Assembly: GCF_022374935.2 (NCBI RefSeq)
Contig: NZ_CP092430.2
Coordinates: 1,550,001-1,614,000, forward strand
DNA: 64,000 nt
Reading direction: 5' to 3'
Source: Mycolicibacter virginiensis
GTDB taxonomy: Bacteria > Actinomycetota > Actinomycetes > Mycobacteriales > Mycobacteriaceae
Positions 1 through 8,288 of this stretch are shown one piece after another. Position numbers and translations under genes: made by a program. The notes beneath the pieces are model-generated. The model worked only from the letters and a program-made list of their open reading frames with translations. It was not told the origin of the DNA and searched no databases. Position 1 is the stretch's first letter. The number at the start of each line of letters is the position of its first letter.

Positions 1-663
1 TCGATGCCCGGTGTTAACGAGGGCATCTCTGCCGGCGTCAACATGCTCGGTGACTTTGTTACCTCGTTGATCAACTCGGCAATCCCAGTGGCCGCTTTAG
101 GCGGTGGGTTCCAGATCGGCATTCCATCGCTCGGTGGGGCGATGGATGCGGTAGCTAAAATCCTCTATGAGAATACGTTTCTTGCGTTCGAGGAGACACC
201 TACTTTACGGGCTATGCCCGGTGGTGAGAAACTCCCGCTTGCAGGTTTGGAAAGTAACCCATCATCGTTGGGGGACTTTCACTTGTACGAGGACTGGGCT
301 GAAGGTGCGGAGCGTGCTTTCACCATCTCGATGGCGGCAGCTAAGCGGGCACGGATCTTCGCTACCCGTGCCAGGACCACCCACAAACTCAAGATGTCGG
401 ATGCTGCACCGTACTACCTCGGTGAAAGAGGTTACGGGCATTTCTGGCTGGGTGATCGTGTCGGCGTGAAGCCGTTGGACTTCCCCATCGAAGACCTGGT
501 GTTTGTCGAGCGGGTTACCCGGATCGTCTGGGAAGAAGACGAGAACGGGCCTAAAGGCTGGGACATCGAGATCGGTTATGTCGAACCGCAAGATCCGAGT
601 TTGAAAGCGCTCGACTTTGTTCGCGAGTTCAACTCGGGCCTTGGAACGATGGGAATTTTGTGA
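1..663 (+). CDS. Phage minor tail protein, Gp37-like, C-terminal part (partial at left edge)
   Basis: The frame is open to the left edge of the window, so the true start probably lies outside; the first ATG inside is at base 4. The visible 219 residues end with a segment of the type Y-LGERG-G-HFWLGDRVG followed by a strand-rich tail (residues ~135-205). I recognise this as the carboxy end of the ReqiPepy6 Gp37-like minor tail proteins of actinobacteriophages, which probably sit in the tail tip or baseplate. A Gly/Ala-rich hydrophobic stretch lies at residues 1-50. Base composition is more A/T-rich than the neighbouring chromosomal genes, which fits a phage origin. The next gene starts inside its stop codon (GTGA overlap). 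The family call is moderately sure; whether the prophage is intact cannot be seen from here. Confidence 0.65.
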   Translation, partial: SMPGVNEGISAGVNMLGDFVTSLINSAIPVAALGGGFQIGIPSLGGAMDAVAKILYENTFLAFEETPTLRAMPGGEKLPLAGLESNPSSLGDFHLYEDWAEGAERAFTISMAAAKRARIFATRARTTHKLKMSDAAPYYLGERGYGHFWLGDRVGVKPLDFPIEDLVFVERVTRIVWEEDENGPKGWDIEIGYVEPQDPSLKALDFVREFNSGLGTMGIL

Positions 664-1010
664 TAGACGAAGACACGAACGAAGACGATGTGCTGGATAT
701 CCCCGGCGTTGTCCACGCGGTGGGCAACCCGGATGAAGTGGTGGTGTGGAAAACACCGTTCAAACGGGTCTCTGAGATTCTCCCGCTGTTCCTGTTCCTC
801 CACTGTCACAATCTTGTGCTGGTCGACTCGACCACTTGTGAAGACGCAACGATGGATGGCGGGATCGCGTGGGTAGGCAGATATCTACCCGCAGCGGTCC
901 GCCGTGACGAGGGACTAGAACCGGGGTTGCTGGCGTCGATGATCAACTCGGTAGACGCCCAGACCCCTGAGGATCGGTCGCTAAGTTGGGAAGATTCGTC
1001 GGTGCGGTGA
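660..1010 (+). CDS. Hypothetical phage-type protein downstream of tail gene
   Basis: A 116-residue acidic protein starting at GTG, overlapping the stop of the preceding tail gene by 4 bases, so the two are probably translationally coupled. No motif is recognised. The N-terminal 12 residues are almost all acidic or polar. The rest has a short hydrophobic segment (LPLFLFLHCHNLVLV, about residues 41-55) that looks like a buried strand pair, not a signal. Composition resembles the tail gene more than the mycobacterial genes that follow, so I take it as the last phage gene of a remnant. It could also be a small tail-associated protein, as such genes often follow the Gp37-like gene. Confidence 0.55.
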   Translation: MIDEDTNEDDVLDIPGVVHAVGNPDEVVVWKTPFKRVSEILPLFLFLHCHNLVLVDSTTCEDATMDGGIAWVGRYLPAAVRRDEGLEPGLLASMINSVDAQTPEDRSLSWEDSSVR

Positions 1011-1025
1011 TGTAAAAAGTTGTCT

Positions 1026-1319
1026 ATGAAACCGCTACTCGCCGCCCTGGCCCTTCCTGCCGCTGTCCTACTTGCCTCGCCGGCATCTGCGACCCCTGCC
1101 GATTTCGAGAACGCAGTACGCGAACAAGGCATCGACATCGGGATGATGGTGTTCAACCCCGGCGGGGTTGCGGCATCGGGGATGGAGACCTGTAACCGGC
1201 TTCGCAACGGGCAGACGTTGCCCGAAGTCCTGGCTGCCTACCCGAACGGGATGTTCGGGGATGGTGCCAGGTTGGTACCGCTGGCCCAGAAGACTATCTG
1301 TCCAGAAACCATCAAGTAG
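1026..1319 (+). CDS. Small secreted DUF732 protein
   Basis: A small exported protein of the mycobacterial DUF732 family. The ATG at 1026 opens a typical signal peptide: MKP, then a hydrophobic core (LLAALALPAAVLLA), then a small-residue cleavage region ending ASA about residue 22. An in-frame TTG two codons upstream is a weaker start. The mature part carries the family's two cysteines, one in 'ETCNRLRNG' and one in 'TICPE' at the C-terminus, likely forming a disulfide in the cell envelope. Function is unknown. It lies between phage genes and bcp and is convergent with bcp. A second family member lies at 10332-10625 on the other strand. Confidence 0.8.
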   Translation: MKPLLAALALPAAVLLASPASATPADFENAVREQGIDIGMMVFNPGGVAASGMETCNRLRNGQTLPEVLAAYPNGMFGDGARLVPLAQKTICPETIK

Positions 1320-1334
1320 CCCCGACTCCGGTGG

Positions 1335-1832
1335 TCAGCTTGCAGGTGGTGTGCCGAACTCGGCAAGGATCTTCTTGATCTTTGTTGTTGTATGTGCAGC
1401 CTTGACGTTGTACTGGGCCTCGGCGATCTTGCCCTGCTCGTCGACAACGAACGTCGAGCGAATGACGCCCTGCACGGTCTTGCCGTACATCTTCTTCTCG
1501 CCGTAGGCGCCCCAGGCCGCCAGCACCGACCGGTCCGGGTCGGACAGCAGCGGGAAGGTCAATCCCTCGGTGTCGCGGAACTTGGCCAGTTTGGCCGGCT
1601 TGTCGGGGGAGATGCCGACGACGTCGAGGCCGGCGTCGTTGAAGTCGCGCAGGTTGTCCCGGAAGTCGCAGGCCTGCTTGGTGCAACCGGGGGTCGACGC
1701 GGCCGGGTAGAAGTAGACGACGACGCGTCGCCCCCGGTAGTCGGCCAGCGACACGGTGTTGCCGTCGGCGTCGGGAAGACTGAACGCGGGCGCTTCATCG
1801 CCGGGCGCCAGGCGTGCGGTGTCGGTCAACAA
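1335..1832 (-). CDS. bcp: Thioredoxin-dependent peroxiredoxin Bcp
   Basis: A 165-residue atypical 2-Cys peroxiredoxin of the Bcp/PrxQ class that reduces hydrogen peroxide and organic hydroperoxides with electrons from thioredoxin. The active-site string P-ASTPGCTKQACDFRD gives the peroxidatic cysteine C50 and the resolving cysteine C55 of the PrxQ type. Length and sequence fit M. tuberculosis Bcp (Rv2521). The start is a TTG at 1832 preceded by an AAAGGGG ribosome site; a second TTG follows directly, so the exact start is uncertain by one codon. It is divergent from the DUF3618 gene at 1922 and convergent with the DUF732 gene. Confidence 0.93.
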   Translation of the reverse strand: MLTDTARLAPGDEAPAFSLPDADGNTVSLADYRGRRVVVYFYPAASTPGCTKQACDFRDNLRDFNDAGLDVVGISPDKPAKLAKFRDTEGLTFPLLSDPDRSVLAAWGAYGEKKMYGKTVQGVIRSTFVVDEQGKIAEAQYNVKAAHTTTKIKKILAEFGTPPAS

Positions 1833-1921
1833 CTGCCCCTTTCTGCTCGCCGGAGCATGAGACGAACCCCGGCTGCTCTAGGGTAGTTCGATAGGGGCAG
1901 CATCGGACAGGGAGGACGACA

Positions 1922-2149
1922 GTGGCGGAACGCGATCCCGACACGATCAAGAAGGACATCGATCAGGCCCGCGAGCAGCTGGCGTCGACGGTCGATATTC
2001 TCGCGGACCGGGCCAACCCCCGTCGGCTGGCCGACCGCGCCAAGGCCCGGGCGGTCGAGATCGTCACCCAACCTGCGGTGATGGCATCGCTGGCCGGTGT
2101 CGGCGGACTCATCCTCATCCTGACGATTCGCCGGATCCGCAACCGCTGA
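1922..2149 (+). CDS. DUF3618 small membrane protein
   Basis: A 75-residue protein beginning at GTG. The first 50 residues are charged and helical with the DUF3618 pattern (DPDTIKKDIDQAREQLASTV, DILADRANPRRLADRAK); a single transmembrane segment follows (about residues 54-69) and the end is basic (RRIRNR). I expect an inner-membrane protein with the charged part facing the cytoplasm. It corresponds to Rv2520c beside bcp in M. tuberculosis. The family is widespread in mycobacteria, often beside genes acting on membranes or phasin-like proteins; no biochemical role is known to me. Confidence 0.85.
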   Translation: MAERDPDTIKKDIDQAREQLASTVDILADRANPRRLADRAKARAVEIVTQPAVMASLAGVGGLILILTIRRIRNR

Positions 2150-2209
2150 GATCCCCGCGCTCCGGCGCGGAAATTGGGTCTGGTGGCGTGATGCTGCCGG
2201 GACGAAGAT

Positions 2210-4552
2210 ATGGCGGTGCGCGCCCAACAGCCCCCGGCGCCGCGGCCTGACCCGATCGGCTACACGCTCAAGCGGCTGGTGCTGGGACGGCCGCTGGTCA
2301 CCGGTGCGCTGCGCTCCGAGCGGTTGTCGAATCCGGTTGCGTTAGGCGTACTTTCACCCGATGCGATCTCCTCGAATGCCTATGGCGTCGAGGAGATCCT
2401 GATCGAGCTGCTGCCGTACGCCGGCCTGGCAGCCTTCGCGCTACTGCTGCCCATCACCGGTGTGGTCCTGCTGATCCTGGTCCTGGTCACCGCCTCGTAT
2501 CGCCAGGTGGTGATGACCTACACCCGGGCCGGTGGTTCCTACATCGTCTCGCGGGAGAACTTCGGCCCAAAGGTGGCGCAGGTCGCCGCCGCGGCGCTGC
2601 TGATCGACTATGTGGTGACCGTCGCGGTGCAATCGGCGGCCGGCACCGTGGCCGTCGTCTCGGCGATCCGCCCACTGGGCCCCTACAGCCTGGAGATCAC
2701 CGTCGCAGTGGTGATCGTGATGTGTTACGCGAACCTGCGCGGGGTGCGAGAAGCCGGCCGCACGTTCGCGGTACCGACCTACTTCTTCGCGGGCGTGCTC
2801 GGGCTGATGATCATCGTCGGCGTGGTGCGCGAGATCTTCTGGGGCTTACCGGTTTACGACGCCAAGCATCTCCCCGGGGCGGTGCCGGTGCATCAGGGCA
2901 ATGGGCTGATCATGGGGGCGACGGTCCTGGTGGTGCTGCGCGCGTTCGCCAACGGCGGGTCATCGCTGACCGGTGTGGAGGCCATCTCCAACACCGTCAG
3001 CGTCTTCCAGAAGCCGCAGGGCCTCAACGCGCGGCGGGTGCTCACCACGATGGCGTGCATTCTGGGCTTCCTGCTGGCAGGCGTCACCTACCTGGCCTAC
3101 CGCACTCACACCCCGCCGTACGCGGTCGGATATCCCTCGGTGCTGTCCGAGGTGGCCCGGGCGGTGTTCGGCGGCGGCTGGCTCGGGCAGGTTCTCTACG
3201 TACTGGTGCAGACGGCGACGGCGCTGATCCTGTTCACCGGCGCGAACACCAGCTTCAACGGGTTTCCGATGCTGGCCAGCTTCGTCGCCGAAGACCGCTT
3301 CCTGCCGCGCCAGTTGACCAAGCGCGGGCATCGGCTGGTCTTTTCCAACGGGATCATCGTGCTCACCGTCTTGGCGGTGACTCTGCTGGTGGTCACCGGC
3401 GGTTCGGTCAACGCGCTGGTGCCGTTCTACGCGATCGGGGTGTTCACCGGATTTGCGATGGCCGGCTACGGCATGGCCAAACATCATGTGACGCATCGGG
3501 AATCGGGATGGCGGTACAAGCTCGTCATCAATTTCTCGGCGGGGCTGTTATCCACCGTGGTGGTGGGGATCTTCGCGGTGGCGAAGTTCACCGAGGGGGC
3601 CTGGCTGGTCGTGGTCGTGTTCCCGTTGCTGGTGGTGGTGCTGATCCGGCTCAACCGGGAATACCGGGCCGAGGCCGCGATCCTGGAGCGATTCCGCACC
3701 GACCGGCCTGACTCCGTCAAATACGCCCGTCACCGGGTGATGGTCTTTGTGCATTCGCTGGATCTGGCAGTGCTCGAGGCCCTGCGGTACGGCAAAGGGC
3801 TCTACGCCGACGACCTGGTCGCGGTGCACCTGGTGGTCGACGCCGCCCATGCCGCGCAGCTGCAGCAGCGGTGGGAGTACTACGGACTGGACACCCCGCT
3901 GCGGGTGGTGGACTGCCCGGACCGCCGGCTGACGCGCACCGCCCAGCAACTGGTCGACACCGCGCGTGCCCAATACCCGGACTGCCACGTGACGGTGTTG
4001 CTGCCCCGGCGCACCTATGCGCCGCTGCTGGGTCGGCTGCTGCACGATCGCACCGCCGACAAGATCGCCAAGGCCGTGAGCGTGGTTCCCGACGCGGCGG
4101 CGACGATCGTGCCCTACGACGTGCAGTCGCGTGTGCGCCAGGCATTTCCGGATCTGTTCGAGCAGCGCGTTGTGCGCGAGGTGGGGAAACTGCAGCAATG
4201 GGTGGCGCGCCACGACCAGCAGGACGTGGACCGCTACGAGCATCCGGCGACGCCACCGGACGCCATCGCGGAGGACGCCCTCATCGTCGGCCACCTGTCC
4301 ACCATCGAGGGACGGGTCAACGAGGTCGACGACACCATCAGCCGCGGCAAGCCGGTGCGTGTCGCGGTGGTCGGCGACGGCAGCGGCGAGCTGCGCGCAA
4401 CATTTCATGCCGGGCGGGGCACCGACATCGCCCCCGGCGATGTGGTGGCGCTCACCGGCAAGGCGCGACAGAACGGCAATGGGCCGGTGTACATGTCGGA
4501 CCCGAGCTACCGGATCGTCAAAGCCACGGAGGAGTCGACGCCGTCGCAATAA
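2210..4552 (+). CDS. KimA-like APC-superfamily transporter with USP-like and OB-fold tail
   Basis: A 780-residue transporter. Residues ~35-490 hold about 12 hydrophobic segments with the APC-superfamily fold. The first begins with SPDAISSNAYGVEEIL, very like the 'LSSDALSSVAYGTEQI' signature of the KimA potassium importers, so potassium (with proton) is the best guess for the substrate; amino acids are the alternative. Residues ~505-640 look like a universal-stress-protein-like alpha/beta domain, which in KimA sits in the cytoplasm and takes part in nucleotide control. Residues ~685-775 look like a small OB-fold, an addition not present in the 607-residue B. subtilis KimA. The ATG at 2210 is the first good start. 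A strong hairpin follows the stop. Fold call firm, substrate inferred. Confidence 0.75.
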   Translation: MAVRAQQPPAPRPDPIGYTLKRLVLGRPLVTGALRSERLSNPVALGVLSPDAISSNAYGVEEILIELLPYAGLAAFALLLPITGVVLLILVLVTASYRQVVMTYTRAGGSYIVSRENFGPKVAQVAAAALLIDYVVTVAVQSAAGTVAVVSAIRPLGPYSLEITVAVVIVMCYANLRGVREAGRTFAVPTYFFAGVLGLMIIVGVVREIFWGLPVYDAKHLPGAVPVHQGNGLIMGATVLVVLRAFANGGSSLTGVEAISNTVSVFQKPQGLNARRVLTTMACILGFLLAGVTYLAYRTHTPPYAVGYPSVLSEVARAVFGGGWLGQVLYVLVQTATALILFTGANTSFNGFPMLASFVAEDRFLPRQLTKRGHRLVFSNGIIVLTVLAVTLLVVTGGSVNALVPFYAIGVFTGFAMAGYGMAKHHVTHRESGWRYKLVINFSAGLLSTVVVGIFAVAKFTEGAWLVVVVFPLLVVVLIRLNREYRAEAAILERFRTDRPDSVKYARHRVMVFVHSLDLAVLEALRYGKGLYADDLVAVHLVVDAAHAAQLQQRWEYYGLDTPLRVVDCPDRRLTRTAQQLVDTARAQYPDCHVTVLLPRRTYAPLLGRLLHDRTADKIAKAVSVVPDAAATIVPYDVQSRVRQAFPDLFEQRVVREVGKLQQWVARHDQQDVDRYEHPATPPDAIAEDALIVGHLSTIEGRVNEVDDTISRGKPVRVAVVGDGSGELRATFHAGRGTDIAPGDVVALTGKARQNGNGPVYMSDPSYRIVKATEESTPSQ

Positions 4553-4572
4553 GACCGTCGCAATAAGACGAA

Positions 4573-4607
4573 ACGGCCGGGAGGGACCCAGGGTCCCTCC
4601 CGGCCGT
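4573..4607. terminator. Perfect bidirectional terminator hairpin
   Basis: Two perfect 17-base arms (4573-4589, ACGGCCGGGAGGGACCC, and 4591-4607) are separated by a single A. It lies between the converging KimA-like and GjpA-like genes, 21 bases after the first stop and 33 bases from the second, so it can stop transcription from both sides. There is no U-run, as usual in mycobacteria. Confidence 0.85.
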
Positions 4608-4640
4608 CGTTGCGTTCTACGTGTTCAGGAGCCGATAGGC

Positions 4641-5624
4641 CTAGAAGCCCAAGGCGTCCCACAACCCGCCGTCCAGCAGGTCAGCTCCGGCCGCCCCGAG
4701 GTCCGGCACCTCCACGGCGTTGACCGGCAGGTCCGCGGTGCCCACGGTGAGGGCCTCGGCTGCGCGGGCAGGCCACTGGTTCAGCAGCAGGTCGAAGATG
4801 CCATCTTCGGTGAGTATGCCGGTGAAGACGTCCTCGGTCTCGGGCACGATGTACCCGTTGAGCACGGTGTTCAGCAGGTCGGCGGGCAGGTTGAACAGCG
4901 CCTCAAGGTCGCCGCCGGCTGCAGCGGTGATGTTCTGGGTCAGTTGGTACACGGCACCGATCATCGGCGACATCATTGCGTCGCTGACCTGCTTGATGAA
5001 GGCCCAACCATCGAGCGGGCCGATGAATTCGTTCAGCAGGCTCGACTGGTTCATCATCTCGCGGGCGGGAATGGACAGCACCGGGCCCAGGGACTTGCCC
5101 ATCTCTTCGATGCCGTAGAGGTACCAGATGTTGAACTCGTTGAATGCGTTGAAGGGGTCTCCCTGCGACATGTAGTCGGAGATCCGTTCCATCAGCACCT
5201 CGAGCCCCGGGTACCGGACGGGGTTGGACTCGTCGCCGTCGATCATCTTGTCGAGCGCCTCGTTGATGCCGGCGAAGCCCGAGGTGATGAAGCGAGGTGA
5301 CATGCCCTCCCGCGCGTCCAGCGGGACGTCTTCCATGCCGATGATCAGCTGGGCGTAGTCGCTCCAGTTGCTGCTGTACTGGCCCAGCAGAGTGTTGACG
5401 TTGGAGCTCTCCATCAGCGCGGTCAGGTTCTCACTGGTCCGCTCGAACAGCGATTCCCAGCCGGTCAACTGCACAGCTTGCTGCCGAATGGTGTCCTGCA
5501 GGATGGGCGCCACCGGGTTGACGGCGATCAGGCTTGCTCCCGCCAACGCGATCCCGGCGGCCGCTAGCCGGGTTGGCCGGCCGCTGCCGAACCTGGTCGT
5601 TTGGGGATGTACGGCGAACTCCAC
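4641..5624 (-). CDS. gjpA: GjpA-type outer membrane porin / secreted envelope protein
   Basis: A 327-residue exported protein of the family annotated as outer-membrane porin GjpA (named for Gordonia jacobaea). The N-terminus is basic (RPTR) and then hydrophobic (LAAAGIALAGASLIAVNPVAP), a signal peptide of the kind usual for this family. The mature part is rich in Asn, Leu and acidic residues with repeated amphipathic helices and ends in aromatic F. Start GTG at 5624 is fixed by a GAAGGAG ribosome site 5-7 bases upstream (5631-5637). The upstream region holds an IdeR-like iron box and two other palindromes, so metal-dependent control is likely. Porin function is taken from the family name and has not been shown for most mycobacterial members. 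Confidence 0.7.
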   Translation of the reverse strand: MEFAVHPQTTRFGSGRPTRLAAAGIALAGASLIAVNPVAPILQDTIRQQAVQLTGWESLFERTSENLTALMESSNVNTLLGQYSSNWSDYAQLIIGMEDVPLDAREGMSPRFITSGFAGINEALDKMIDGDESNPVRYPGLEVLMERISDYMSQGDPFNAFNEFNIWYLYGIEEMGKSLGPVLSIPAREMMNQSSLLNEFIGPLDGWAFIKQVSDAMMSPMIGAVYQLTQNITAAAGGDLEALFNLPADLLNTVLNGYIVPETEDVFTGILTEDGIFDLLLNQWPARAAEALTVGTADLPVNAVEVPDLGAAGADLLDGGLWDALGF

Positions 5625-5654
5625 AGGTGACTCCTTCAGCTTTGTCTGTGTGAT

Positions 5655-5670
5655 TCCCTAGGGTTAGGGA
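5655..5670. promoter_or_regulatory. Short inverted repeat in gjpA leader
   Basis: TCCCTA (5655-5660) and TAGGGA (5665-5670) form a 6-base inverted repeat with a 4-base spacer, about 30 bases upstream of the gjpA start. The same TAGGGA string recurs inside the IdeR-like box at 5705. It may be a second operator or an mRNA hairpin over the leader. Confidence 0.35.
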
Positions 5671-5688
5671 GCAGAACCCTGCGAGTTC

Positions 5689-5704
5689 GATAATAAGCAT
5701 TATC
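5689..5704. promoter_or_regulatory. A/T-rich palindrome, possible promoter and metal-regulator site for gjpA
   Basis: GATAAT-AAGC-ATTATC is a perfect palindrome with a 4-base spacer in otherwise G/C-rich DNA. Read on the minus strand it contains TATTAT (5695-5690), a good -10 element, and 17 bases further upstream lies TTAGGT (5718-5713), which is part of the IdeR-like box. The shape resembles Fur/Zur family operators, but which protein binds cannot be told from the sequence. Confidence 0.45.
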
Positions 5705-5723
5705 ATAGGGAAACCTAACCTAA
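5705..5723. promoter_or_regulatory. IdeR-like iron box upstream of gjpA
   Basis: On the minus strand these 19 bases read TTAGGTTAGGTTTCCCTAT. Against the published IdeR consensus TTAGGTTAGGCTAACCTAA this is 15 matches of 19, with one half-site perfect. It overlaps the probable -35 of the gjpA promoter, the position expected for iron-dependent repression. Confidence 0.55.
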
Positions 5724-6053
5724 CTGGGCGAATTTTTGGTGAACAGTTGGTGACATCAGCGGACTTGCCGCAGGGTGGAGCTACCATCCGCGTCCTGAGT
5801 CCAGGGAGCGCGCTCGCCCGCAGGAGTCCCGTCCAGGGGTTGTGCGTCGAGCAGTGGGCGGTGGGGCGCGGGTGCGATTCACCGGCCGCTGCAGCTACAT
5901 CGGGCATCGCTTGTTCGGAGCCGGGTGCGGCCATCACGGGCCGGCGGTGCGGTAACAGCAGACCTGATCTTGGTTTGTTGAGGGAAACGGATTTCGAACC
6001 GATCGCATACACCCGCGGGTGCAGCGGAATATCGAAAAATCCTCCGAACTAAG
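5724..6053. other. Intergenic stretch with no supported gene
   Basis: About 330 bases between the gjpA control region and tRNA-Lys. The open frames here show no ribosome site, no signal peptide and no recognisable protein. I looked for a cobalamin or other riboswitch core and did not find one. A promoter for neighbouring genes could be present but cannot be assigned. Confidence 0.5.
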
Positions 6054-6126
<73 letters not shown>

Positions 6127-6281
6127 TGGGCGGTCAAGAACCGCGAAAGAGACAATAACAGGCGTCGCGCCGGGAGACGAAATCGCGACGTCAGAGCGCT
6201 CTTCTGGACGGCACAGCGGCAGTTCCGATTACCCACTAGACTGCCTGCGAGCAGTATCAGCACGGTCAGGTGGGAAAAGCT

Positions 6282-7511
6282 ATGGGGCAGGTTGGTTTGG
6301 CGGAACGCTGCCGGGGGTTCGGGTCCCGGGCAGCGGCATTGCTGATGGTTCCGGCCGCAGTAATGAGCTTGAGCGCGTGCGGCAGTAACGCCGACGCCGA
6401 AGCGGCCAAGATCATCACCGACAAGGGCACTCCCTTCGCTGACCTGCTGATCCCCAAGGTCACTGCGTCGGTCACCGACAAGGCAGTCGGGGTCGCGGTG
6501 GACGCGCCGGTGACCGTGACCGCCGAAGACGGCGTGCTCGATTCGGTCACCATGGTCAACGAGTACGGCGCGATCGTCGACGGCAAGCTCAGTGCCGACG
6601 GGTTGACCTGGGCGACATCCGAGCAGCTCGGCTACAACAAGCGCTACACGGTCAACGCGAAGGCGCTGGGCCTCGGTGGCGTGACCAGCCGGCAGATGAC
6701 GTTCCAGACGCACTCGCCGCAGAACCTGACCATGCCCTACGTCATGCCGCGCGACGGCGAGGTCGTCGGCGTCGGTCAACCGGTAGCAATTCGGTTCGAC
6801 GAGAACATCGTTGACCGTGAGGCGGCCGAAAAGGCGATCACCATCACCACCGAGCCTCCGGTGACGGGCGCGTTCTACTGGCTGAACAATCGCGAGGTTC
6901 GCTGGCGCCCGCAGGCCTTCTGGAAGCCCGGAACCAACGTCGACGTACAGGTCAACACCTACGGGGTGGACCTGGGCAACGGGGTCTACGGGCAGGACAA
7001 CGCGACCAGCCACTTCGTCATCGGCGACGAGGTGATCGCCACCGTCGACGACGACACCAAGTCGATGGTGGTGCGCATCAACGGTGAAGTGGCCAAGACC
7101 ATGCCGGTCTCGATGGGCAAGGAAAGCACCCCGACCAACAACGGCACCTACATCGTCGGCGAGCGTTTCGCGCACATCGTCATGGACTCATCGACCTACG
7201 GCGTGCCGGTCAACTCGCCCAACGGGTATCGCACTGACGTGGACTGGGCCACCCAGATCTCCTACAGCGGCATCTTCGTGCACTCGGCCCCGTGGTCGGT
7301 GGGAGCCCAAGGCTACGCCAACACCAGCCACGGCTGCATCAACGTCAGCCCCAGCAATGCGCTGTGGTTCTACGACCACGTCAAGCGCGGCGACGTGGTG
7401 CAGATCAACAACACCATCGGTTCGCTGCTGCCCGGCAATGAGGGCCTCGGCGACTGGAACGTGCCGTGGTCGCAGTGGCAGGCCGGCAACGCCAAAGACC
7501 CAGTGCGCTAG
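6282..7511 (+). CDS. ldtB: L,D-transpeptidase LdtB (LdtMt2 type), lipoprotein
   Basis: Cell-wall enzyme that makes the 3-3 cross-links of mycobacterial peptidoglycan and is the main target of carbapenems. With the ATG at 6282 the protein has 409 residues: a lipoprotein signal with lipobox LSAC (C33), two immunoglobulin-like domains (about 50-145 and 145-245) and the YkuD catalytic domain (about 250-380). The catalytic triad region is clear: H334 in FVHSAPWS, H350 and the nucleophile C352 in TSHGCINVS, matching H336/H352/C354 of LdtMt2 with an offset of two. A GTG at 6270 would add four residues, but 6282 matches the start of Rv2518c and has GGGAAAAG just upstream. Confidence 0.95.
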   Translation: MGQVGLAERCRGFGSRAAALLMVPAAVMSLSACGSNADAEAAKIITDKGTPFADLLIPKVTASVTDKAVGVAVDAPVTVTAEDGVLDSVTMVNEYGAIVDGKLSADGLTWATSEQLGYNKRYTVNAKALGLGGVTSRQMTFQTHSPQNLTMPYVMPRDGEVVGVGQPVAIRFDENIVDREAAEKAITITTEPPVTGAFYWLNNREVRWRPQAFWKPGTNVDVQVNTYGVDLGNGVYGQDNATSHFVIGDEVIATVDDDTKSMVVRINGEVAKTMPVSMGKESTPTNNGTYIVGERFAHIVMDSSTYGVPVNSPNGYRTDVDWATQISYSGIFVHSAPWSVGAQGYANTSHGCINVSPSNALWFYDHVKRGDVVQINNTIGSLLPGNEGLGDWNVPWSQWQAGNAKDPVR

Positions 7512-7526
7512 GCGCGTTAGGCGCCG

Positions 7527-8288
7527 TCAGGATGGAGGCGGTCCGGCTTCCTCGCGCAGGTACTCCTCGTTGCCGTTGGGATAACCCCCGCCGAACGTGG
7601 TGATGTGCACGTGGTCGTAGTGGCCGTTGCCGCCACCGCTGGGCCCGGCCGGTGTGTAATAGGTGCCGCGCCAGATCGCGTCCTGCATGGCGAACCGACC
7701 GGCGTTCTGCCGGACGTACGCGACGATCTCGTCTCCCAACGCGATGCCCTCCGGGCTGCCGGCGTTGGGAATCATCACGTCGATGGCTAGTCCGGACGGG
7801 TGCCAGCGCTGACCATCGGGACGCACCCCGATCATGTCGTGAATCTGCGGGAACGCTTCGCTGATGCTGCGCGCGACGAGGATCGTCTTGACCTGCATGC
7901 CGCGCTCGTTGACGATCCCGGGCGGCAGCGCGTGCGGCGCCGGCATGGACCAATTGGTCACCAGATCAGGTACGGGCGGTCCCCAGTCCTGCGGAGGGGG
8001 CGGAATGTCTTCGGGCGGCGGTGGTGGCCCGTCTTCGGGTGGCGGGGGAGGTGCGTCCTCGGGTGGTGGGGGAGGTGCGTCTTCCGGGGGCGGAAGTGGT
8101 CCGTCCTCAGGTGGCGGGGGAGGTGCGTCTTCCGGAGGTGGAGGTGGCGCGTCCTCGGGCGGCGGCGGCACATCGGCGGCGGCCGGAGGGGGTGGTTCGT
8201 CGTTGTTTCCCGGCTCGGCACCGACGCCGCCAGCCAAGAACACGGCGGCCGGCAACAGAGTCGTCGCGGCCAGAACCGAGGATTTCAT
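7527..8288 (-). CDS. Secreted M15-like peptidase-domain protein with proline-rich octapeptide repeats
   Basis: A 253-residue exported protein. The ATG at 8288 opens a signal peptide (MKSSVLAATTLLPAAVFLAG, cleavage near residue 24). Residues 41-96 are seven copies of an eight-residue unit PPPPED(A/G/I)P, encoded by a 24-base DNA repeat (8001-8168); this is likely an extended wall-spanning spacer. Residues ~110-240 resemble the D-Ala-D-Ala carboxypeptidase-like (M15/ARB_07466-type) fold: H163 and D170 in RWHPSGLAID and H226/H228 in YDHVHIT are the expected metal ligands. It is convergent with ldtB and may also act on peptidoglycan, which is inference. Some longer starts exist upstream (TTG at 8336), but they would put 16 residues before the signal peptide. 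Confidence 0.75.
   Translation of the reverse strand: MKSSVLAATTLLPAAVFLAGGVGAEPGNNDEPPPPAAADVPPPPEDAPPPPPEDAPPPPPEDGPLPPPEDAPPPPPEDAPPPPPEDGPPPPPEDIPPPPQDWGPPVPDLVTNWSMPAPHALPPGIVNERGMQVKTILVARSISEAFPQIHDMIGVRPDGQRWHPSGLAIDVMIPNAGSPEGIALGDEIVAYVRQNAGRFAMQDAIWRGTYYTPAGPSGGGNGHYDHVHITTFGGGYPNGNEEYLREEAGPPPS

Noticed and set aside
5747..6052. A 101-codon plus-strand frame before tRNA-Lys
   Set aside because: No ribosome site, no signal or domain, and it runs to the edge of the tRNA. I see nothing to support a gene.
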